NCBI GenBank assembly: GCA_030374765.1
Contig: JARGXX010000080.1
Coordinates: 1,860,001-1,924,000, forward strand
Length of the DNA stretch: 64,000 nt
Reading direction: 5' to 3'
Source: Agarophyton chilense
Taxonomy: Eukaryota > Rhodophyta > Florideophyceae > Gracilariales > Gracilariaceae
Made by a program: the position numbers and the translations under genes
Notes under the pieces: generated by a model
Told to the model about the DNA's origin: nothing
The model's input: the letters and a program-made list of their open reading frames with translations, nothing else
Database searches by the model: none
Part shown: positions 13,432-23,122 of the stretch, in pieces
Layout: the number at the start of each line of letters is the position of its first letter
Position numbering within the stretch: position 1 is the stretch's first letter

Positions 13432-14475
13432 ATGTCTGATCGAAGAGGCAAAGATACCGGGGCTGACTCTGAGATCGTCAGACAGACCACTTTGGTCTGT
13501 TTGGGGGCTCCCCGACTGAAGAGCATAGACATTTCCTCTATCGCTAAGTTCCTCAAGAAGCGTGAGCTTTATGAGGCGCAGGTTGAAGAGAAGAAGTCGC
13601 ATGGCGACGAGTCGCTGAAGCCGATCTCTCTGAAGAGCTCGATCGAGCCGCTCGTTCAGAGGATGCTTTGGCGCGGTAAGTTTCTGGAGGCTACGTCGCT
13701 GGCTAAGGTTACTGAGGAGAAGCTGCGGGCCTGTCTTGAGGCCCGCACAGAGGTTGCGTTCAATGATCTCCGCAAGGAGGACTGGGAGCGCATCGTTAAG
13801 AACGTCAAGATGGACATGACGATCCGTGATGCTCGTGGCCGAATCTGGCATTTGGTCCTCGATTATGAGGAGGCGCTGGAGGCTGAGGGGTATAAGAATG
13901 TGTTGGACAAGTGTCCAGAGGTGGCCATCTCTCACCTGAGAACCAGGACCAAGCTGGCGCTGCTGAAGACGCACATAGAAGACCTTATTGAGATGAAAAG
14001 CAAGGAGCAAATTCACAAGACGGATTTCTTCAAGTACGTCGAGATCATGGTGGAGGAAGCGACCTTTGTCGAGAAGGTGGAGCACATGGACGTGCGCCAT
14101 CATCCGGGCAAGGACGACGACAAGCCCTCCTGGCAGAGAAAGAACCAGAAGAATGGTCGTGCATCTGGCTCGTCGGTTATTGACAATATGAACCGTAACA
14201 AGCCCGTCACCAATAAGCGCAAGTTTGAGATGCCGACTTGTCTGAACCCGAGGTGCCACGAGCACCACTTTCTACGGGATTGCAAGAACACCTCGGATGC
14301 GCGTAAGAAAGAGCTGATTGAGAAGAATCGCGCTAACCGCCCGAAAAAGTCAAGTTTGACACCAAGGGTGGAAGGAGTGATGGAGCTGTTAGCCGCGTTG
14401 GTGCTGCTGCCATCAACAGTCATTCGAAGTTGTTCAATGCGACGCTTGGGGCTGGAGCGATTGATATCGTGGTGA
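13432..14475 (+). CDS. Gag-like protein of the young Ty3 element
   Basis: An open frame of 347 codons starts 63 bp after the 5' LTR with MSDRRGKDTGADSE. It is lysine- and glutamate-rich with long helical stretches, as expected of a capsid/nucleocapsid precursor. Near residues 268-282 it has CLNPRCHEHHFLRDC, a cysteine/histidine cluster in the place of the nucleocapsid zinc knuckle. The frame overlaps the start of the following protease frame by 46 bp. In this family such an overlap is compatible with translational frameshifting, but that is inference here. Confidence 0.85.
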   Translation: MSDRRGKDTGADSEIVRQTTLVCLGAPRLKSIDISSIAKFLKKRELYEAQVEEKKSHGDESLKPISLKSSIEPLVQRMLWRGKFLEATSLAKVTEEKLRACLEARTEVAFNDLRKEDWERIVKNVKMDMTIRDARGRIWHLVLDYEEALEAEGYKNVLDKCPEVAISHLRTRTKLALLKTHIEDLIEMKSKEQIHKTDFFKYVEIMVEEATFVEKVEHMDVRHHPGKDDDKPSWQRKNQKNGRASGSSVIDNMNRNKPVTNKRKFEMPTCLNPRCHEHHFLRDCKNTSDARKKELIEKNRANRPKKSSLTPRVEGVMELLAALVLLPSTVIRSCSMRRLGLERLISW

Positions 14476-15173
14476 TTGCGGACCAAGGGTCGGACATCAA
14501 TGTCCTTCCCAAAAATATCGCCGAGGAGCTGAACCAAAATGGGTTTATTTTAAATAAGGTGTCTTTGAATAACACCAAGTCTTTCGACACCGTCCTCGAG
14601 GGTGAAGCAAAGTTGACTTCGTCGGAGAAGGTGCAGCTGGATGTGACTCTACGCATTCGTCATGGCTCGAAGATTTTGCTCCGCAAGATGTGGTGGCACG
14701 TGTTCGACCAGCCGATTGCGTGCGTGCAGATTGGAAGAGAGGACCTCGCTGCGCTGGGGTTGGACAATAAGATCTTGCTGCAGGCAGCCGCAGAGCGTCT
14801 AGATGGAGTGGCGGACATGCCGTCGCTGCTGGAGGAACACGCGCGCAAGCAGAACGAGCTTGCCATGCGCAATGCCGTGCGCGTTAACGACGAGGACCCG
14901 CCGAGTCTGATCGTGGCACTCTGGGATGATGGAATTTTTCACTCCGAAGGGGGAGCTGAGAACGATTGCCTGGAGGAGACTGACATTTATGTCGACCTCG
15001 GCGAGGATGACCCTGACGAGCTTACAGAGGCTTTGCATGCCAGCGTGGTCGCCGCCCAAGAAGCTGGCTTGAGCGAGGCTGGGGCGCAGAGGCTTGCTGA
15101 CCTACACAAAAGGTATCGGCAGGTTTTCGACTTAGGCTGGGCAAATCCCCCCCAGCCAAGGTCAGACCTTTAA
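14430..15173 (+). CDS. Retropepsin-like protease region of the young Ty3 element
   Basis: An open frame of 247 codons contains IVVIADQGSDINVLP at about residues 13-27, the expected position and pattern of an aspartic protease active-site loop followed by hydrophobic residues. The C-terminal half is acidic (EETDIYVDLGEDDPDEL) and ends with ADLHKRYRQVFDLGW, a typical linker just before the reverse transcriptase. It overlaps gag and is followed after 35 bp by the pol frame. Confidence 0.8.
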   Translation: MFNATLGAGAIDIVVIADQGSDINVLPKNIAEELNQNGFILNKVSLNNTKSFDTVLEGEAKLTSSEKVQLDVTLRIRHGSKILLRKMWWHVFDQPIACVQIGREDLAALGLDNKILLQAAAERLDGVADMPSLLEEHARKQNELAMRNAVRVNDEDPPSLIVALWDDGIFHSEGGAENDCLEETDIYVDLGEDDPDELTEALHASVVAAQEAGLSEAGAQRLADLHKRYRQVFDLGWANPPQPRSDL

Positions 15174-15208
15174 GGGTTGCAACCCTGCCGGGCAAAAAGC
15201 CCGTCAAG

Positions 15209-18172
15209 GTGAAGGCGCGGCGGTATCCCGCTGCGCAGAGGGCGTACCTTAAACGGTACGTGGACCAGTTGGTCAAGATGGAACTTTTTGTTCCAAACCC
15301 CGATGCCGAATGGCAAGCCGCACTGCTCCTAGTACCGAAGCTGGGATCGCGGGCGCAGTTCCGCATGGCCATCGACCTCCGGCCGGTCAATGATGCTACG
15401 GTCAAGCAAGCTTGGCCCATGCCGCACGTCGAGTCAGAACTATATGAATTTGCTGGAAGTAAGTGCTTCGCGATGTTGGACTTCGTTAGCGGCTACTGGC
15501 AACTCCCGCTCCACCCCGACAGCTTTGGGAAGTGTGTGGTGGTAACCCCGCAGGGTACCTACACCTCTACGAGGACTCTGCCTGGGCTAACTAACGCTAT
15601 GGCTCACTTCCAGAGCACGATCGAGCCTTCATTTTCTGAGCTACGGAGTAAGCTTAAGGCTTGGTTGGACGATTTTATTCTCCATACCAAGGAGGAGGGA
15701 GAGCTACTTGATGGATTAGATACTCCCTTTGGCATATGCGAGGAGGTTGGGCTATACCTCTCCGCTAAGAAGTGCAAATCCCTAGAACGCTCCATCAAAT
15801 GGTGTGGCAGAATAGTCAGCGGTGAAGGGTACAAGATGGACCCCGCCAAGGTAGAGGGGCTCCGAAACATGCACTCTCTCATAACGACCGGGGAGTTGTG
15901 CTCATTTGTGCACTGTGGCCGTTGGATGCAGAACGCAATACCAGACTTTGCGCGCACTGTCGCCCCGCTAACGGCCGTGCTCGAGAGGGCTTATAAGCTA
16001 AAGGGCCGAAGGACTAAGAGGTCTATCAAGGATGTGCCGTTCCGCAGTTTGGCTTCGGGCGCTGAGCACGAACAGGCCTTTCGAGCCTTCCAAGACAATC
16101 TTCGCAACGCGGTTGAGCTGGCATACCCGAAAGAAGGGTACATTCTATGCGTCCACACTGATGCGTCGAAATATTTCTGGTCCGGCGTGGTGACACAGAC
16201 CAAGCCAGACCAGCTCGCTCTACCAATCGAGGAGCAACGCAATAAGCCCCTCGCTTTCCTCGGCGCCGAGTTCAAGAAGCCCGAGCGGAATTGGAGTATG
16301 TTCGAGAAGGAAGGGTTTGCTATTATGCAAGTGTTAGACAAAATGGACTACCTCTTCTTCGATGAGAAACCAGCGCACGTCCACACAGACCACCGCCATC
16401 TCCTCTTCGTCTTTGCCCCGCTCGCTTTCGAGCCGGCACTCGGCCGCCATATTGTGAGTAAGGTGCAACGCTGGGCATTATTTCTATCTCGGTTTGACTA
16501 CATACTTGAGCATATCGATGGTGACAAGAACGTCTGCCCATATATGCTCACAAGATGGTGCAAGGGTTACCGCGTTCAGCAGCATCACCCAATGCTCACT
16601 ATCTGCTCTCTATTAGAGACTACAGCACAAATGGTGCCAGCTGCTGATGATATAGAATGGACAAGTATATCCTCGCTTCGTGACGCGCAGGAAAGATCAA
16701 GCTCACCGAAAGCTGGACTGGCACTCGATCCGGATGATCGGCTCTGGAAGAACGGGAGTCGCATCTGGGTGCCTGAGGACGATGCACAGCTACTACAGCT
16801 CCGAGTGCTGATAGTGTCACATGGTGGCACGATGGGCCACCGGGGCCAGGACGGGACCGAAAGCACAATACGCGAGAGTTTCTACTGGTCGACGCTCAAG
16901 CAGGATGTCGCCACCTTTGTACGTCGCTGCTACCACTGTTTGGTTACACGCATGGGTGAAGTCATACCTCGCCCACTAGGGCAGGCGCTGCACGGGTCCA
17001 GGATGAATGAGGTCCTTCATGTGGGTTTTCTTTACATGGGCTCAAGTAATGCAAATATGAAGTATCTACTGCTGATGTGCGATGCTCTCTCTGGGTACGT
17101 ATGGCTCTGGCCCTCTGAGGCCGCTACTAGCCTGGCAGCCGCTGAGTCTTTAACTATGTGGATAGCTTCGTTTGGGGGGTTCGAGTGGCTCGTGAGCGAC
17201 CAGGGCACACAATTTAAGAACCAACTTCTGTACGACCTGACGGCTGAACTTAAGGTGAAACATCATTTTGCGACCGCCTACTGGCCCTGGGCTAGTGGGA
17301 CAGTAGAGCCTGTCTGCCGGGAGGTGCTCCGCGCGTGCCGCGCACTACTGGCTGAATGGAAAATGTCCCCGCGCGAGTGGCCTGCGGTGTCTGAATGCAT
17401 ACAAATCGTTCTTAAACACGCCCCGTCGCACCAGCTTGGCGCTCGGGACCGTGAGGAGCCGCGCATCTACCGCCCGCCGCTGGAGGTCTTTACAGGACAT
17501 CGACCTATCAGGCCTTTGCTGCGCGCGCTTCCGGTTGAACACTTTAGGACAGCTACGCTGGCATCTGAGGTTGAACCGCAAAAGCTGTTGAACATCAACG
17601 ATCTACAGAATGCCCTGCGGGATGTGCACCGCAACGTTTCTGGAAGGGTTGGCGTTGCGCGACAAAAGTGCATTGATCGCCATAATAGGCTCACCCAGAT
17701 TGCAGTTCAATCATTCAGTGTTGGCGACTTTGTGCTCGCACGAAGAGCACAGAAGAAGGGACACAAGCTGCAGTTCCTGTCGAAGGGATCGCGCAGGGTA
17801 GTGACGACAAAGTCACCCTGGGTGTACGAGGTGGAAGACCTCGTACGCAATAAGTGTGAAACTATTCATGCGCGTCGGCTGTTGCTCTACCGCGAAGACA
17901 TGCTGGGAAAGGAAATGGAACCGGCGCTGATATCTACAGCTACCAATTCTGAAACGGTGATCGAAAGTGCTCGCGAGATCCGAGACATTCACGAGCGCGA
18001 GCGCGCGCTTGAGCTCAATATTGAGTGGGAGGGTTTACCAGATGAGGTCGATCGGACTTGGGAACCTCTCGCCAGCGCCTCCGCCGATCTTCCTGGCATG
18101 CCTGAGGACTTTCTGGCGACATCAGGGAAGTGGGATCTCAAGCAGACCGCAATCCGACTTTGCTCATTCTGA
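15209..18172 (+). CDS. Pol (reverse transcriptase, RNase H, integrase, chromodomain-like) of the young Ty3 element
   Basis: A single open frame of 987 codons. Reverse transcriptase occupies roughly residues 20-200, with FRMAIDLRPVND, LDFVSGYWQLPLHP and the catalytic KAWLDDFILHTKEE. RNase H follows at about 300-420, with CVHTDASKYFWSGV and the HTDHRHLLF block. The integrase zinc-binding region is near 530-575, with the CYHC pair, and the core shows LMCDALSGYVWLWP, WLVSDQGTQFKN and a downstream glutamate in GTVEPVCREVLRA. The C-terminus (about 915-960) has LNIEWEGLPDEVDRTWEP, a chromodomain-like pattern that in chromoviruses helps target insertion. Length and domain order are those of a complete Ty3 pol. 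Confidence 0.93.
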   Translation: MKARRYPAAQRAYLKRYVDQLVKMELFVPNPDAEWQAALLLVPKLGSRAQFRMAIDLRPVNDATVKQAWPMPHVESELYEFAGSKCFAMLDFVSGYWQLPLHPDSFGKCVVVTPQGTYTSTRTLPGLTNAMAHFQSTIEPSFSELRSKLKAWLDDFILHTKEEGELLDGLDTPFGICEEVGLYLSAKKCKSLERSIKWCGRIVSGEGYKMDPAKVEGLRNMHSLITTGELCSFVHCGRWMQNAIPDFARTVAPLTAVLERAYKLKGRRTKRSIKDVPFRSLASGAEHEQAFRAFQDNLRNAVELAYPKEGYILCVHTDASKYFWSGVVTQTKPDQLALPIEEQRNKPLAFLGAEFKKPERNWSMFEKEGFAIMQVLDKMDYLFFDEKPAHVHTDHRHLLFVFAPLAFEPALGRHIVSKVQRWALFLSRFDYILEHIDGDKNVCPYMLTRWCKGYRVQQHHPMLTICSLLETTAQMVPAADDIEWTSISSLRDAQERSSSPKAGLALDPDDRLWKNGSRIWVPEDDAQLLQLRVLIVSHGGTMGHRGQDGTESTIRESFYWSTLKQDVATFVRRCYHCLVTRMGEVIPRPLGQALHGSRMNEVLHVGFLYMGSSNANMKYLLLMCDALSGYVWLWPSEAATSLAAAESLTMWIASFGGFEWLVSDQGTQFKNQLLYDLTAELKVKHHFATAYWPWASGTVEPVCREVLRACRALLAEWKMSPREWPAVSECIQIVLKHAPSHQLGARDREEPRIYRPPLEVFTGHRPIRPLLRALPVEHFRTATLASEVEPQKLLNINDLQNALRDVHRNVSGRVGVARQKCIDRHNRLTQIAVQSFSVGDFVLARRAQKKGHKLQFLSKGSRRVVTTKSPWVYEVEDLVRNKCETIHARRLLLYREDMLGKEMEPALISTATNSETVIESAREIRDIHERERALELNIEWEGLPDEVDRTWEPLASASADLPGMPEDFLATSGKWDLKQTAIRLCSF

Positions 18173-18218
18173 TGCTCCCGAAGACTTGCCTATTGCAAGC
18201 TTCAGGTGCATGGGGCGC

Positions 18219-18608
18219 TGTTGTGCCTGACTGGCTTTGGCACAAATCGCCAAGCCGGATCTCAAACGGTCAGCATCAAATCTGTATCGAGATGGTGTTC
18301 CCGTTGGGAAAGGTCGTGAACAAAGCGACACTATCTTGGCTCACAAAAACGAGTCGACCCCTGTCGATTCTGTCGCCCAGTGATCTGTCGAGAGGACGGT
18401 GAAGGGACGCAGATAGACGGTAGGTCAATTTTATTAAAGGCAACATACTCAGTCGAAGAAACGGACTGACGTACTGCAACTTGCCCTCTGACTCTCTTCT
18501 CCAGCTGACGTAATTCTCGCACGCACGCGAGCATCAACGTTTTTCCTTTTCGCATCGGGATCGACCCGACGCACGCGATCAAGCGCACCTAACCCACGAG
18601 GCGGCACA
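18219..18608 (+). repeat. 3' LTR of the young Ty3/gypsy element
   Basis: Same length and orientation as 12979-13368, about 98 percent identical by eye. It is preceded by a short G-rich stretch, GCATGGGGCGC, in the place of a polypurine tract. It is followed by the target duplication TTCA. Confidence 0.95.
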
Positions 18609-19350
18609 TTCACCACTGAGGTCAATTTCGATATCCTCCACAGCCTGCTCTTCACTGGCAAAGCGTTTCGGCGTGTTACGAGTTATGGCGGCTGAGACTA
18701 TTTGTAATCGCTCTTTATCACCTGAAAAGGGAGCCATTTCTGTATGATTTTGACGAGCAAGAAAATCTGATGGTAATGTGAGCATTAGTAAATGTGATTC
18801 TAAGATGGCTAACAACGATGTTCTAGGTGTTTCATAAGGTCTTTGGAGGGGACTCTCTCCGCCAGCACCTGCGAGCGTAGCCTGGGAGCTCTCAAAGGTC
18901 GGTTGCAATGAGTGTGTTTCAGCGCTAACGTGGCATTCATTTCTTCATCTCGCCTTGTTTATGATATCAATACTTCATCGTTAAAACCCTGCATTGATTC
19001 CATAGCGTTAGGTACGGTAGGAGGAGATACAAAGCGATGTAATGTAGGCGGTGTTTCGGTCAATGGTTGTAGAACTTCATCCGTTGGAACCTGGTCATCG
19101 TCGCCAGTGTCTCTTTCGTCATCCGTCCGATGCTCGAACATCTTATTGAAGCACTGAAATATGTATAAATTCACATTCTCACCGTTTACTCGGGGCCCTC
19201 TTGCAAATCGCCCGGGAACTCGTGAAACGCGATGATTGTTTGCTTCCCGGCGATGTTTGTGCATCTTTGTGAGACAAAGCGGTCTTCCAAGCTTGTATTG
19301 ACATTCGAACCATGGTGGACACACAAATCTTTCGATGGACATAAGTTAAA
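18609..19350 (-). pseudogene. Tnp2/CACTA-type transposase, N-terminal part
   Basis: On the far side of the young Ty3 insertion the minus strand continues the same transposase gene. Landmarks are CPPWFECQYKLGRPLCL (about 19320-19270), with cysteines of a possible zinc-binding head, then RVPGRFARGPRVNG. Next comes a serine/threonine/proline- and acid-rich linker (DDERDTGDDDQVPTDEV), and then a second open segment from 18908 down to the Ty3 boundary. At least one frameshift separates the two open segments. The N-terminal head plus acidic linker followed by the catalytic region is the usual Tnp2 layout. Assignment is partly by position: Ty3 has separated this part from the C-terminal piece by 5.6 kb. 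Confidence 0.65.
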
Positions 19351-19492
19351 AGTGAGAGTAAGAACGCTTAATGTCTCTGAGCTGGGGAGCAATGCGAAGA
19401 TTCAATATAATTTCTTGAACTCACATAAAAAAGTTGTGAATTTCTCTTTTTCGTTTGAGCTGAACCGAAAGCGGTAACTGCAAAAAGAGAAG

Positions 19493-20176
19493 TTGCAAGT
19501 AACGAAGATCGTCAGAGATGTGCATCAAATCCTCGAAGTATGCCGAATCATTTTGAGAAAAGAAACGTACCCTATTCTGAAAATGCAGTCGCAAGATCAA
19601 CTGGCATTGCACGCAATGGTGAAAGTGGGTCTGAACAAAATGAAATCAATGGAGAGCAATCTTCAGAATATAAAAACCAGAATACATATTGTCCTGCCAG
19701 AGGTATATCGCCACCCGATATACAAATCGAAGCACTTCCAAGCCCGTTTTAGTCGAGATTCAAACTTTGCTTATGCGTTTCGCCGTCTTGCAGACAAACT
19801 TAACGCAAAACTACCTGAAATAGATCCAATACGGGCTTTCAACGTACCGAGAGAAGTACCGCATGAGATTGTCAATCTAGACGCAAAGGATTGCGCAGGA
19901 CATTTCATGGCTCTAATGCTTTCGGGTGGTTGGGAGCGGAAAAACTGGTTAGCATAATACAGGGGAAACAAGTTGTTGGCCAAGAGACTTATTGAAAGGC
20001 TGAGCAACAGACCTGAGATTGCACTATTTTCCCAAGGGAAAGCGAACGGGAGAATAGAAAAATTTCTTATCCAGAAGTGTAAGTCTATCAAACGGAACGC
20101 TGATGTTAATCCAGTTGGTCAAAAATTTCGAGTTGCCCTTCGCCGTCGCCTAAACGACCAGGCAGATGTGTCATAA
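19493..20176 (+). CDS. Unassigned protein frame divergent from the Tnp2 gene
   Basis: An open frame of 154 codons (19493-19957) is followed, after one stop, by a further basic open segment (19973-20176). The composition is protein-like: a helical N-terminal half (KMKSMESNLQNIKTRI), a middle part with FARFSRD-like aromatic and basic residues (HFQARFSRDSNFAYAFRRLA), and a strongly basic tail (ALRRRLNDQ). I do not recognise a family. It starts about 150 bp from the Tnp2 N-terminal region on the opposite strand, so it might be the second gene that many CACTA elements carry, or an unrelated cellular relic. It has no visible membrane segment or signal peptide. Confidence 0.35.
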
Positions 20177-21889
20177 TATGCAGCACAGCACAGCTTTGCA
20201 TATCCTTAGTATCAATTTTCGGCAACAAGCAAAGACCCGAACTGCCCACTTCCTGATTTAAACAGCGCAGAGAATAATTACTCCAGATCATTCCTCTCCC
20301 ACTGTAGCTCCAGACATTCAACCTGTAAACCACAACACGCGTATAGTAGCTACCTCTGCAGATCTAAATCACGCTTGAAGTAGGGCCGAAGCGGAGGTAA
20401 ACGACAAAGAATTCGGAGAAAACAACAATGCTGCTAACCAAAGAAGAGTTCCAACATTTAAACGAGTAAGGTTTTCCATGCTCGAAAATGCTTCAATCTC
20501 CCACTTGGGTCGAGAAACTACGGCGAATAGCCTAACTTACCTGTCAAAGATTGGTTTCATGCCATCCCTAGAGGAATAAGAGTGTTTTCTGTCCTTAAAG
20601 CATATATATCTTCAACGTACTATTCTATGCGTTTCAACGGCTCCCGAAAAGCTCATTTTTTCATGGAAAGAAGAAGTGGTGATATCGATAATGGTCGATG
20701 CTGTGGCTTCCTGGTTCCATAGTGCAGCTGGATATGAGCCTATGCATATTGGGAAATTCGGTTCCATCTGCGGAGTGTTCAATAACAAGGCTCAGATGCA
20801 CACACGTAGGCGTCAGAAATTATCTTTACAACAACGAAGCACTACTATGTCTGGAGGTGCAGCCCGTGTTTCGTTTGAAATGCATTGCGCGTACTGAATG
20901 TTCATTCGTAGAAGACGGAGGTAGTGTACAACATATTCTGGTTTTCAGACTGTATCAACCAGTCTTGTTGCATGAGAAAGCGGAATATGGAAGAAAGAGG
21001 GCCAAGAGAAGGTAGATGAAGTTACAAACCGACTCTGGGGCTTTTAAGCGTCTGGAACAGTGGCCTACTTTTTCGAACCGGTTCGATCAAAGGCGGCGTC
21101 GTTGGTTCTGCAACGGTGACAATTCCAAAAAGTTTAAAATAGTTCAACCATCCACAATGGAAAGATTCATTTTTGGTGTGCAAAAAGGTCAAGAACGCAC
21201 CCGTACCGATAGTGATGCGGGTGGTCCTTGTTTCGTGGCACTGTTGGATCCATTCACAAAACCACATGTATCATTCCTCAGCGCAACTGCACAATTCCGT
21301 AGCAATCTGCAGCTTGATAAGAATAACACGCAAGAACAATGATATACCCTTAGAATGCGCAAGAGTCCCAAAATTTTTATTATGTGGATCTTCTCCAAAT
21401 GAAATTGTGAAATCTCGACATCTAAACCTGGCAACAATAAAAGAGAACCCCAGGGAATATCTCTGGCTTTTGTCACCTTCCACTGCGCGCGATACACTTA
21501 GCGTGAGCCCTTACGGGCATCACTTCCCACAGTGTGGGTTAAGACGCCACCCCTTTTCACCTAGAGAGATGCACGCTCATCTCCATGAGCAAGGCGCATT
21601 TTTGGCGTACGAACTGCGATAAGAAAAGCACTATTTAGAGATGAGTTCTACTGTACTTTTCTCGGGATTTTGAGGTACATGGTTCGAGTCCGAGAACGAA
21701 CAAACTTGAATCGACCAGTTTCGAAGGCATTGGTTTCTGAATTTGCATCTCGGCTTCTGCGCGGTTTACTATGATATCGCGGTGCATGTCGGCTGCATGT
21801 CGATTTTTTTTCTTCCATTCTTTTTGTGCTGATTTACTGGCTTGATTTTCCTTTAATTCCTTCTCCCTCCTCTTGAATGCCAGTTCATA
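20177..21889. other. Intergenic; no firm gene
   Basis: Open frames of up to about 150 codons occur on both strands (for example 21173-21622 plus and 21189-21497 minus), but none has a motif I recognise and they overlap one another. The minus-strand segment from 21635 to 21880 is lysine/glutamate-rich and continues the reading frame of the UTP21 relic. It does not resemble the known UTP21 sequence and is not claimed as part of it. Confidence 0.4.
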
Positions 21890-23060
21890 CATTTTCGGCT
21901 TACGAGGCTTCACCACATGATTATGGGAAGCTCCTGTATAATGACGCCATATTTATGCGCTTTGAAGTCCTTCATGTATGGTTATCATATTGGCAAACTC
22001 ATGGTCCCTCTCTCTCATGTTTTCTGTCGTAAGTGGCAGGATTCTGGATATTCGAAAAACAATATTATTGTTATGGTCACCAACTTCAATTTTATTCTCT
22101 TTTCTTCATCTTTTATTCGTTCTGACCCCTTCCTTGTCGATTTTCTTTTGAAAGAAGGATCCATTTTTCCCTTGGTGAACGGCGGAAACTAATCGCAGCT
22201 CATGACCCAGGCCCGCCGATACCAACATAAAACCGCCGTATATGCATATTCTAACCATGGTCGGCGGAAGATAGTGACCTTCTCGTGACTGGAGTGTTCT
22301 TGCTTGGCCGTTCTCTTCATCAAATAGATGTATCTTTCAAAGATTTTCGTTTTTCAAACCGTGATCAATAATGGTTCGCTGGGAAGGAAGTGAGCAAGGG
22401 CGCATCTGCCACCGCGGTGAACCAAGCGCTCTTCAGATCGTACGCGTTTCTGGATTCAATTTCAAATGAACAAGTTGCCATCTGCATCACCTGTCATTAT
22501 GCTTTCGTCAATGTCAGTCCAGAAGGAAATAACATTTACGGCATTGGCTGAAATGAAAGCTATTTCACCTTTTTCGGGATATAAGGCATCCGACGTATGC
22601 CAAAATGTAACAACTGTCTAATCCATTCGAAGATTGTGGAGCATAATTTTTCCATCAACTGTTCCAACTGCAACTACGTCGACGACAGGGGAAGGTTCCA
22701 TAAAATTTATGGCAGATTCACACCAAGGAATCATATGAACGACGTTCTTTGCTTTAAAATTGACAAACAAGCATCGCCCATCTTTCGCGCCAAGGAGGAT
22801 CTTTTTAATATATGTTTGCGAGATACAAACCGATGTAACTGCAAAGTCAGAGGGTATGTGGAATTCCTAAAGCATGATACCGTCAATAGAAGGCCTATCT
22901 TTTGTATATTTCAGAAGGGCCCATACGACGTCTTTGCATTCCTCTGATAATGAAATCAAAACATCCTCCACAATAACAAAGGCATTGCTCGGGGCCTGAT
23001 TGAGGGACCACACACAAAAAGGTCCAAGACGATGAAAATTTCCAATACTGCTTCCTAAAG
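21890..23060 (-). pseudogene. UTP21: Decayed UTP21/WDR36, small-subunit processome WD-repeat protein
   Basis: UTP21 (human WDR36) is a nucleolar tandem WD-repeat protein of the U3 snoRNP/small-subunit processome, needed for 18S rRNA maturation. The minus strand shows its repeats in order. VIVEDVLISLSEECKDVVW lies near 22990, TYIKKILLGAKDG near 22820 and VDVVAVGTVDGKIMLHNL near 22670. DADGNLFI follows near 22470, then HRGGRCALAHFLPSEPLL near 22400 and FDEENGQARTLQSREGHY near 22300. GFMLVSAGLGHELRLVSAV lies near 22200 and HEFANMITIHEG near 21990. The frame changes several times and in-frame stops occur (for example after SA in QSA-stop-IWRHY near 21945). The C-terminal WD repeats and the UTP21-specific tail are absent, so this is a truncated pseudogene. 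It lies head-to-tail behind the ENPP relic, about 60 bp away. An essential gene such as this must have another copy elsewhere. Confidence 0.88.
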
Positions 23061-23122
23061 CCGCAAGAATTAGTTCCTGGTAAGCTGCTATTCGTTCGAT
23101 GCCGAACTCTTCGCTACGTTTT

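Larger units (their letters stand above)
12979..18608 (+). mobile_element. Young, near-complete Ty3/gypsy LTR retrotransposon with chromodomain-like end
   Basis: The element is 5.63 kb with two 390-bp LTRs that differ at about 9 positions by my count (about 2 percent). It is flanked by a perfect 4-bp target duplication, TTCA at 12975-12978 and 18609-18612. The parts in order are gag with a zinc knuckle, retropepsin-like protease, reverse transcriptase, RNase H, integrase and a C-terminal chromodomain-like segment. The coding sequence lies in three long consecutive open frames, and the element looks nearly whole with at most a couple of breaks. Ty3 elements commonly express pol by frameshift or read-through, which would fit this layout. 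It inserted into a Tnp2 transposase gene. Its lineage resembles oomycete gypsy elements from memory. Confidence 0.95.

Noticed and set aside
13432-14268. Minus-strand open frame of 290 codons (13396-14268) as a gene
   Set aside because: It is the antisense shadow of the gag frame of the young Ty3 element, with leucine/arginine-rich composition typical of such shadows.
19140-19172. Very short intron (about 29 bp, GTGAG...CAG) in the minus-strand Tnp2 N-terminal region
   Set aside because: Removing it leads to a stop soon after the junction, while reading through keeps a long open frame.
22597-22947. Plus-strand cysteine-rich frame (CNNCLIHSK..) as a zinc-finger protein
   Set aside because: It is antisense to WD-repeat sequence of the UTP21 relic, which explains the region much better.
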